The position numbers were made by a program, and so were the translations under genes. A DNA stretch of 9,965 nt from CAYQUL01 sp964568925 (GTDB lineage Bacteria > Patescibacteriota > Microgenomatia > UBA8517): assembly GCA_964568925.1 (NCBI GenBank), contig CAZMSJ010000028.1:1-9965 (forward strand). The letters are read 5' to 3'. This document shows positions 5,319-9,965 of the stretch, in pieces. The notes under the pieces were generated by a model that searched no databases, had not been told where the DNA came from, and was given only the letters and a program-made list of their open reading frames with translations. Every line of letters begins with the position of its first letter. The first letter of the stretch is position 1.

Positions 5319-5983
5319 TTAATGTGACAGATCAAAAAAGGTACACCAGTGCAGCTTCGCTGCTGCATACTTGTACCAAGGGATCGTCACTTCTACTTGC
5401 GTTTGATCAAGAAGTTCAACCGTTACAACCATTGATTTCCCTACGGTGCGTTTGTACATCCAGTAGAGCACAATGAGGCTGAGCATGATCCCTAAATAGC
5501 CCAAAAACAAAATGGCAAATGAGATACTTGCGCCAACAGCTCCACCTATTATGTCTGTCTTTAACAGGTATGAACGTGTTTCAATAGGTATCATCCATAC
5601 AATTGCACTCAGAATCAGTGAGATCGTCCCAACAATAATAGTGAATTTGTTGAAATGCCATCGACTATTTTTTGGGTGGAGTAGAGAATGCTTAAAGCAT
5701 CTTCTACACCCTGATCAGATTTCCAGACTCGGAAAGCCAAGATCGCGAGCATAATACCAACTGTTATGATTACAGGTAGCCTGGTGGCTTCATGCCAGAG
5801 GCCAAAGAATATTGATGCGGCTAGCCCGAGAATACACAAGACCAGGATGATAAACTGGAGAAAGTCCTTCACCAGACTTTCTTTCAGTGTACAAGAGCTT
5901 ACCACTTTTCCTTGTTCCACACGGCTCGCGTTTTTGAGCCAATTCTGTAAAGCTTGAGAACTTTTTGCTTTAATTGTGTTCAA
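5319..5983 (-). pseudogene. Four-TM protein of the tandem family, paralogue 4, split by a frameshift
   Basis: The first frame (5983 to its stop at 5615) and a second frame (to the stop at 5319) together make one family member. The join is at six T on the plus strand (5668-5673, AAAAAA in the gene), after residue 105. Adding one base there gives a continuous protein of 221 residues, within the 221-237 range of the family, with a complete third membrane segment. The motifs are present: GKVVSSC (Cys31), membrane segments at about 41-62, 69-85, 115-132 and 150-173, and PWYKYAAAKLHWC near the end. The start is TTG at 5983, with AAGGGAG 6 nt upstream; in-frame ATG codons at 6028 and 6136 lie in or upstream of the promoter. 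It may be a genuine pseudogene, a sequencing error, or a frameshifted product. Confidence 0.8.
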
Positions 5984-6016
5984 AGTGCACTCCCTTAAGA
6001 TAATAAACTCTGGGAG

Positions 6017-6045
6017 ATTATACCTCATAGTCTTAATTTGGTCAA
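6017..6045 (-). promoter_or_regulatory. Promoter of membrane paralogue 4
   Basis: TTGACC (6045-6040), 17-nt spacer, consensus TATAAT (6022-6017) on the minus strand. The leader is about 27 nt. The promoter is intact although the gene is frameshifted. Confidence 0.82.
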
Positions 6046-6053
6046 AAATTCTT

Positions 6054-6062
6054 TGGTATACT
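6054..6062 (+). promoter_or_regulatory. Extended -10 promoter of the 6074-6529 gene
   Basis: TGGTATACT fits the TGnTATAAT extended -10 form; no good -35 box is visible 16-18 nt upstream. The predicted start near 6069 leaves only about 5 nt before the ATG. It is back to back with the paralogue 4 promoter. Confidence 0.55.
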
Positions 6063-6073
6063 GAAGGTCTCGT

Positions 6074-6529
6074 ATGACTGAGATTTCTCACGAGCCAGAC
6101 ATTGTTAATGGAGAGCGGGTAACCAAAGAAAGGCAACCCGTTGAGTCTTTTGACTTCCCGGTAACTGGCGTCCCCAAAAGTGAAGCAGGTAATACGTACC
6201 CCAAACCAGTAACCTTGGATGAAGAAGCACGTCGAGAACTACCATTCATTGACTCTGATTTTGTGACGAAAGTGTTGCCACCCGACCCTTCATATGAAGG
6301 GGACACACTAAAAGTGATTGGCAAAGATGGCCCAGTATTTGCATATCACCAACAAACACCAGATCAGATACAAAAAGATCCAGGTCTCGTGACCTTTACT
6401 CGAGTAGCTGACAGTGAAGCAGATTATCTGAATGGAGTACGGTATCCAGTAACAAAGACAGCACCAGAAACAAGTGAAGTTCCGCAAAAGAATAGCCTTA
6501 TTTCTAAAGTGAAAAAGTTCTTTTCTTGA
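6074..6529 (+). CDS. Acidic protein of unknown function
   Basis: I do not recognise this 151-residue protein. It is rich in Glu, Asp, Pro and Thr, has no membrane segment or signal peptide, and looks largely disordered, with possible short strands around TLKVIGKDGPVFAYH (about 78-92). It ends in a basic amphipathic tail, NSLISKVKKFFS, that could touch a membrane or nucleic acid. The start is ATG at 6074. GAAGG lies 6 nt upstream, but the extended -10 box ends just before it, so the transcript may be nearly leaderless. It diverges from the membrane-paralogue cluster and converges on nusG. No clear terminator follows it. Confidence 0.7.
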   Translation: MTEISHEPDIVNGERVTKERQPVESFDFPVTGVPKSEAGNTYPKPVTLDEEARRELPFIDSDFVTKVLPPDPSYEGDTLKVIGKDGPVFAYHQQTPDQIQKDPGLVTFTRVADSEADYLNGVRYPVTKTAPETSEVPQKNSLISKVKKFFS

Positions 6530-6592
6530 AAAAAGGGCACAACAAAAAAAGGACTTCAAGTAAAACAGGAATGTGTTACGTCTAATATATGC

Positions 6593-7228
6593 TTAGACTT
6601 TTGTAACTTGGAGGAAATCAAGCTCAACTGGTGTTTCTCGACCAAAGATTGAGACCAATACTTTAATTTTTCCTTTAGCTTCATCAACTTCATGGATTGT
6701 TCCAAGGAAGTCAGTGAATGGACCGTCAGTAATTTTGACAGCTTCTCCTGCAGACAACTTTGTCTTGAATCGAGGTGCTGGTGAACTGACGAACTTTTGA
6801 ATGTTCTTAACTTCAGCTTCTGAAAGTGGTGTTGGTTGATCTCCAATACCAACGAATCCAGTGATTCCTGGAGTTGTTCGAGCTGCGAGCCAAGTTGTGT
6901 CATCCAAAATCATCTTAACCAAAATGTATCCTGGAAAAATCTTTTCTTTAACAGTAGCTTTCTTTCCACCACGAACGACAACACGATCTTGTGTAGGAAC
7001 CAAAATTTCGTAGTATCGGTCTGTTAAGCCCATTGACTCAATACGTTGTTTGAGGGTTTGTGAGACTCGGACTTCATGTCCTGAGTTACTGTGGAGAACG
7101 TACCATTTTGCACGGTCGTTTGCTTCAGTACTGATGATAATGTGGCCAGGAATTTTTTTCTTTCCAATACCACGTTCGTCGATCAATGCTTCTTCTGAAT
7201 TATTAATATTTGCTTTTGTGTCTGCCAT
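6593..7228 (-). CDS. nusG: Transcription elongation/termination factor NusG
   Basis: NusG binds RNA polymerase through its N-terminal domain and couples transcription to ribosomes or Rho through its C-terminal KOW domain. Visible hallmarks are KWYVLHSNSGHEVRV (about 41-55), IFPGYILVKM, TPGITGFVG, and the KOW segment GEAVKITDGPFTDFLGTIHEVD leading to a VSIFGRETPVELDF ending. It has 211 residues because of an N-terminal polar extension of about 38 residues before the domain proper. The start is ATG at 7228, 15 nt after the secE stop. There is no good Shine-Dalgarno, but TATAAT lies 7 nt before the ATG. A small hairpin (GTCTAA/TTAGAC) covers the stop codon, without a T-tract directly after it. 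Confidence 0.95.
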   Translation of the reverse strand: MADTKANINNSEEALIDERGIGKKKIPGHIIISTEANDRAKWYVLHSNSGHEVRVSQTLKQRIESMGLTDRYYEILVPTQDRVVVRGGKKATVKEKIFPGYILVKMILDDTTWLAARTTPGITGFVGIGDQPTPLSEAEVKNIQKFVSSPAPRFKTKLSAGEAVKITDGPFTDFLGTIHEVDEAKGKIKVLVSIFGRETPVELDFLQVTKV

Positions 7229-7235
7229 ATTTTTT

Positions 7236-7241
7236 ATTATA
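7236..7241 (-). promoter_or_regulatory. -10 box directly before nusG
   Basis: A consensus TATAAT ends 7 nt before the nusG ATG, in the gap after secE. Transcription from it would start at or next to the ATG. No -35 box is apparent, so it may be a minor internal promoter or chance. Confidence 0.4.
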
Positions 7242-7243
7242 CC

Positions 7244-7426
7244 TTATCTTGTGACTGCATTTGAGAGGAGACTTGTGAATAATACATCAAGGCCACCCAA
7301 GTACAATCCAACGATTGCCGATAGTATTATAACCGTTGCAGTTAGTTTTGCAACCTCAGATTTTTTTGGCCAAGTGACCTTCTTTAGTTCAACAACTACT
7401 TCACGGAAATAACGGGCAATTTTCAT
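7244..7426 (-). CDS. secE: Preprotein translocase subunit SecE
   Basis: SecE clamps SecY in the SecYEG channel. This is the short one-helix bacterial form, 60 residues: an amphipathic helix ARYFREVVVELKKVTWPKKSEV with the diagnostic K-K-V-x-W-P motif (about 17-23), then one membrane helix (about 29-50). The start is ATG at 7426; a GTG at 7447 in the same frame would add seven residues, but a -10-like GATAAT overlaps it. It precedes nusG by 15 nt, the universal bacterial arrangement. No Shine-Dalgarno is evident. Confidence 0.95.
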   Translation of the reverse strand: MKIARYFREVVVELKKVTWPKKSEVAKLTATVIILSAIVGLYLGGLDVLFTSLLSNAVTR

Positions 7427-7462
7427 AAGCTTGCGAAATATTATCACACAATTGAAACAGAC

Positions 7463-8200
7463 TCAAACGCGAGCTGAAGCAAAATCACTTTTTATACCGG
7501 TTGACAGGGTGTCAAACACGAGTGGTTCTTTGGCAAGAGCAATAAGCTCTTCTTCAGTCAATTTTTGATTTTGATTCACTTTGTTTTCAAGTTCAGTCTG
7601 TCCGGACTCTGCAATAAAACCCATTTTACGGTAAAAAACAGGTGCGGCAGTCACTGTTGATTCAATTTGAGGACTATATTGTTGGTTAACAGGAACATTT
7701 ATTTTATCTGGCAGCTCAAATGTTGAATTCATGAGTGCGGTAGCTAAATGATCTTTGAAGACTTCATCTGCTTTAACTTGGCCTCGCTTTTCAGGCAACA
7801 TTTTGAATGCAACATATGCACCCCCATCAACTCTATCTTCGGTTAATCCACCATACCCAATCATGTCACCACCTTTATCATAAAAAATTGATAATTCAGT
7901 GTGCGTTGGGTCCCCTTCGGGATCTAGATCTGGGACATTTGTTTTACCTTGGATTGTAAAAATTTGACCCCATTCTGTTTGGCTCAGTTTGCCGCTTGTT
8001 TGATCAAGTCCTCTAAAGTTGTTCACACTATAACTCTGTCCTTTTTCAGATAATTTTGCGTGAAACCGCAAAAATGCTTTTTTGGATTCTGCTGGATCGA
8101 TATCAACAAACGAAAGAGCATCTCTCCTTTGCTGTAGATCTTTCCTCATTTGTTGTTCTTTTGAAATTGATTGTTGTTCTCTGTATTCTTGATCTTCCAT
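7463..8200 (-). CDS. Possible GNAT-like acyltransferase, lineage-specific
   Basis: This protein of about 245 residues has a Gln/Glu-rich charged N-terminus of about 30 residues. A globular region follows: LSIFYDKGGDMIGYGGL and AYVAFKMLPEKRGQVKADEVFKDHLATALM resemble strands 3-4 and the acetyl-CoA loop of GNAT proteins. APVFYRKMGF (near residue 185) matches the common GNAT FYxKxGF motif. The canonical R/Q-x-x-G-x-G/A signature is not clean, so the call is tentative. ATG at 8200 is chosen because an extended -10 (TGATACTAT) ends 7 nt before it; ATG at 8209 is the alternative. No Shine-Dalgarno is visible. It is divergent from rnhB and ends 36 nt before secE. Confidence 0.6.
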   Translation of the reverse strand: MEDQEYREQQSISKEQQMRKDLQQRRDALSFVDIDPAESKKAFLRFHAKLSEKGQSYSVNNFRGLDQTSGKLSQTEWGQIFTIQGKTNVPDLDPEGDPTHTELSIFYDKGGDMIGYGGLTEDRVDGGAYVAFKMLPEKRGQVKADEVFKDHLATALMNSTFELPDKINVPVNQQYSPQIESTVTAAPVFYRKMGFIAESGQTELENKVNQNQKLTEEELIALAKEPLVFDTLSTGIKSDFASARV

Positions 8201-8230
8201 ATAATGCATAGTATCAAATAGATTACAAAA

Positions 8231-8881
8231 ATGAACATAGTAGGTTTAGATGAAGTTGGTCGTGGTGCCTTGGCTGGTTTAGTTGTAACTGGGGGAGTCT
8301 GTTTTGATGAAGATGTTCAGGCCTCTATTACGACAAGAGAGAGAAATGGATATCTTGATTTTTTAATTCGTGGAGACGATATCCGTATTGCTGACTCCAA
8401 AAAACTGAGCTTAAAAGAGCGGTTAGTTGCTTCAGCCTGGATCATTAAAAACGCCCGTGGGTTTGGAATAGGGAAGTCATCGGTCAAAAGAATCAATGAG
8501 TTGGGAATTGTCCCGGCCACGAATCACGCATTCAGAAAGAGTATTAAAGAGATACAACGAAGCCTTTTGACACCAATTGATTCTGTTTTAGTAGATGCCT
8601 TTTTTATTCCACGACTTCCGGGAATTCCCAAGGAAAAGCAGAAAGCTATCATACATGGAGATGCAAAAGAGTTTTGCATTGCGGCAGCTTCAATTATTGC
8701 AAAAGTATATCGAGACCACGAAATGGAGCGTTTGTCACAAGAGAACAAATATGAGGTCTACTTGTGGGGCAGGAACAAAGGATATGGCACAAGAGAACAT
8801 TGTGTGGCTATTCAAAAATACGGCACAACACAACAACACCGAAAATTGTTTGTCAGAAAAGTACTTGGAGAGGACAAATAA
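8231..8881 (+). CDS. rnhB: Ribonuclease HII
   Basis: RNase HII cuts the RNA strand of RNA-DNA hybrids and starts removal of single ribonucleotides from DNA. The family motifs are all present: GLDEVGRG with catalytic Asp7 and Glu8, ADSKKLS (54-60), VDAFF with Asp122, and AAASIIAKVYRD with Asp162. At 216 residues it is of usual length, with an insert of about 15 residues before the DSKKL motif. The start is ATG at 8231, which gives the standard distance to the DEVGRG motif. There is no Shine-Dalgarno; a TATAAT at 8200-8205 could be the -10 box. It ends 5 nt from the end of the opposite-strand rpsU. Confidence 0.96.
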   Translation: MNIVGLDEVGRGALAGLVVTGGVCFDEDVQASITTRERNGYLDFLIRGDDIRIADSKKLSLKERLVASAWIIKNARGFGIGKSSVKRINELGIVPATNHAFRKSIKEIQRSLLTPIDSVLVDAFFIPRLPGIPKEKQKAIIHGDAKEFCIAAASIIAKVYRDHEMERLSQENKYEVYLWGRNKGYGTREHCVAIQKYGTTQQHRKLFVRKVLGEDK

Positions 8882-8886
8882 GGTCT

Positions 8887-9081
8887 TCACCCATTTCGCT
8901 TCTTTTCAAGCTGAATTTGGAAAGCCATTTTGTACTTCTTTTCTTTTCTCTTTTCAGAGTCTTTCTTAAAGCGTTCGCGGTCGCGGTACTCAACCAAGAG
9001 GCCACTATCAATGACCTTCTTTCTAAAGCGCGCAATCAAACGATCGTCACTTTCTCCTTTTTGTTTTTTAACTAATACCAT
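8887..9081 (-). CDS. rpsU: Ribosomal protein bS21
   Basis: bS21 is a small basic 30S protein acting near the anti-Shine-Dalgarno region. The 64 residues begin MVLVKKQKGESDDRLIARF, followed by RKKVIDSGLLVEYRDRERFKK. This matches the S21 pattern of a short strand, then an L-x-R-F-K/R helix, then a basic tail. The start is ATG at 9081, with GGAGG 11 nt upstream, a rather long spacing; an upstream in-frame ATG at 9135 lies within the structured leader and is not supported. No terminator is visible between it and the convergent rnhB, whose stop is 5 nt away, so the two transcripts may overlap. Confidence 0.9.
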   Translation of the reverse strand: MVLVKKQKGESDDRLIARFRKKVIDSGLLVEYRDRERFKKDSEKRKEKKYKMAFQIQLEKKRNG

Positions 9082-9167
9082 AATTAAAATCGCCTCCTTC
9101 CCGTGGAAACCATGTAGGTTCTCCACATTAAGCAAACCACATCGTGGTTACTTGTACGCCGAGTGTA
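9082..9167 (-). promoter_or_regulatory. rpsU promoter and structured leader
   Basis: TGATACACT (-10 box 9167-9162) fits an extended -10 promoter with no clear -35. The predicted leader of about 74 nt contains hairpin AACCAC-GAT-GTGGTT (9149-9135) and a second one, GTGGAgAACC/GGTTTCCAC (9126-9103), just before the Shine-Dalgarno. Two hairpins in so short a leader suggest regulation, but I do not recognise a known leader family. Confidence 0.45.
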
Positions 9168-9187
9168 TCAAAGTTTGGCCCTAATTG

Positions 9188-9772
9188 CTATCTCTTTTTT
9201 CTCTTTCTCTTCATGTGAACCACGAAGTATGAGGTGATAAATGGAACCAGCAGCAACAGGAGGAAGAAGTACCAATACTGGTTAATGTAAGTTTGTATGT
9301 TTTGTACACGATCACCAAGAACTGCACCAGCTAGAAGAAGTCCACCAATCCAGAGACTTGCAGCAATGGTTACTTGTACCAAAAACACGCGATACCTCAT
9401 ACCAAGAATTCCAGCCACAGCAGTCCCGAGGACTCTCATTCCAGGTAAAAATCTGACAAAGGCTAAGGTGTAGTGACTACTTGAGTGAAAGTAAGACTCA
9501 ACAGTTGAAAGTCTCTCTCGTGTTAAGCCAATGTATTTTCCATAACGCAAAACTAACGGGCGACCACCATGTTTAGCAATTGCAAAGAGGATTGTTGATC
9601 CAATGAGTACTGAGATAACTGAGAGAATGAAGTAGAGGGGAAACAGAAGGGGATTTTTGGCAATTTGTATGCCGTTAACAAGAAGAAGTACGTCTCCTGG
9701 GATAGGCATTGGGACTCCAGATTCTTCAACTAAAAGTATTAGAAATAGAAAAACACCAATGCCTTCTCCCAT
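9188..9772 (-). CDS. DedA-family membrane protein
   Basis: The 194-residue protein carries DedA family hallmarks: Glu16 and P-x-P-x-PGD (21-27) in the first re-entrant region, a GR-like turn (GGRPLVLRYGKYIGL, 69-83), and FVRFLPGMRVLGTAVAGILGM (105-125) with Arg107, Pro110 and Arg113. Hydrophobic segments lie at about 7-15, 43-66, 132-151 and 165-184, and the tail is Lys/Arg-rich. Some DedA proteins flip undecaprenyl phosphate or phosphatidylethanolamine across the membrane; which substrate applies here cannot be said. ATG at 9772 has no Shine-Dalgarno, but a -10 box ends 6 nt before it. It lies 17 nt downstream of the RRM protein gene. Confidence 0.88.
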   Translation of the reverse strand: MGEGIGVFLFLILLVEESGVPMPIPGDVLLLVNGIQIAKNPLLFPLYFILSVISVLIGSTILFAIAKHGGRPLVLRYGKYIGLTRERLSTVESYFHSSSHYTLAFVRFLPGMRVLGTAVAGILGMRYRVFLVQVTIAASLWIGGLLLAGAVLGDRVQNIQTYINQYWYFFLLLLLVPFITSYFVVHMKRKRKKR

Positions 9773-9778
9773 ACGAGA

Positions 9779-9784
9779 AGTATA
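9779..9784 (-). promoter_or_regulatory. -10 box directly before the DedA gene
   Basis: TATACT ends 6 nt before the ATG, so a transcript from it would begin at the start codon. A CAGACA sequence 18 nt upstream, inside the end of the preceding gene, could act as -35. Confidence 0.5.
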
Positions 9785-9789
9785 GCGGT

Positions 9790-9965
9790 TTAGTAGCGGC
9801 CTTGTCTGCCTCCACCAAATCCTCCATTACCACCTCTTCGATCTCCGCCACCTTGTGGACGATTGTTATCACGTGCCTCCATTGGGCGTGCCTCGTTCAC
9901 AGTAAGCTTTCGACCGTTAAGTTCGTAACCTTCAAACTGCTTTACAGCAGCATCAGCTTCTTCAT
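9790..9965 (-). CDS. RRM-type glycine-rich RNA-binding protein, C-terminal part
   Basis: The 58 visible codons begin EEADAAVKQFEGYELNGRKLTVNEARP, which is the last helix and strand of an RNA-recognition motif (the A-x-x-A-x-x-x-(F/L)-x-G-x-x-(F/L)-x-G-R-x-(I/L)-x-V-x-x-A pattern). A short Gly/Arg-rich tail, GGGDRRGGNGGFGGGRQGRY, ends at the stop codon. Bacterial proteins of this type are small, single-RRM proteins often linked to cold response or RNA chaperoning. The RNP1 and RNP2 segments lie outside the window to the right. Confidence 0.9.
   Translation of the reverse strand, partial: EEADAAVKQFEGYELNGRKLTVNEARPMEARDNNRPQGGGDRRGGNGGFGGGRQGRY

Noticed and set aside
5660..5680. Programmed -1 ribosomal frameshifting in paralogue 4
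   Set aside because: The A-run is not a canonical X-XXY-YYZ heptamer in the reading frame (codons CAA AAA ATA), and I saw no clear downstream stimulatory hairpin. The other copies need no frameshift. An indel is the simpler explanation.
5984..6136. Longer N-terminus for paralogue 4 starting at ATG 6028 or 6136, and an MRYN opening shared with paralogue 2 (ATG 4443)
   Set aside because: The shared MRYN codons are the TATAAT -10 boxes of the two promoters (6017-6022 and 4432-4437) read as protein. Good Shine-Dalgarno sites sit in front of TTG 5983 and TTG 4395, downstream of the predicted transcription starts.
6541..6600. Terminator after nusG
   Set aside because: GTCTAA/TTAGAC pairs around the stop codon and a T-run occurs about 40 nt later, but there is no strong stem directly before the T-run. 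Not convincing enough to annotate.
8882..8886. Shared terminator between rnhB and rpsU
   Set aside because: Only 5 nt separate the stops and no hairpin with a T-tract is visible on either strand nearby.
1..9965. tRNA genes, CRISPR arrays, insertion sequences
   Set aside because: No cloverleaf sequence, regularly spaced repeat or transposase-like protein was seen on either strand.

Overview
This window reads as a genome fragment of a Candidate Phyla Radiation (Patescibacteria) bacterium, probably of parcubacterial type. The evidence is the set of compact, divergent ribosomal and Sec proteins (60-residue SecE, 64-residue bS21, an L1 shorter than usual), an AT-leaning composition with a standard genetic code, and the many lineage-specific genes of unknown function. 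This taxonomic call is an inference; no 16S rRNA gene is present.

Most genes lie on the minus strand. Read in that direction from the right edge, the order is: an RRM-type RNA-binding protein (partial), a DedA-family membrane protein, bS21 (rpsU), a GNAT-like protein, secE, nusG, four related membrane-protein genes, rplK, rplA, rplJ and rplL (partial). The plus strand carries rnhB (8231-8881), an acidic unknown protein (6074-6529) and a second unknown protein (920-1528). The backbone is therefore the usual secE-nusG-rplK-rplA-rplJ-rplL cluster. It is broken in two places: between nusG and rplK (about 3.9 kb between the two genes) and between rplA and rplJ (one gene plus regulatory DNA).

The most striking part is 2820-6045. 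It holds four tandem, clearly paralogous genes of 221-237 codons that I cannot place in a known family. Each protein has an N-terminal helix ending in a G-x-(I/V)-x-S-C motif, about four membrane segments, and a short C-terminal domain ending in P-(W/F/K)-Y-x-x-x-A-x-K/E and then a conserved Cys. Every copy is its own transcription unit, with a near-consensus sigma70 promoter (16-17 bp spacer), a leader of about 30 nt, a strong Shine-Dalgarno site and a hairpin/T-tract terminator. The fourth copy carries a one-base frameshift in a six-base homopolymer.

Regulatory DNA is unusually legible. rplJ is preceded by a recognisable L10-leader RNA and then a terminator hairpin whose 3' arm is also the Shine-Dalgarno sequence. 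rplK has a strong promoter and a leader of about 110 nt. Several other genes (nusG, dedA, the GNAT-like gene, the 6074 gene) have a -10 box only 6-11 nt before the start codon, which suggests leaderless or nearly leaderless transcripts.
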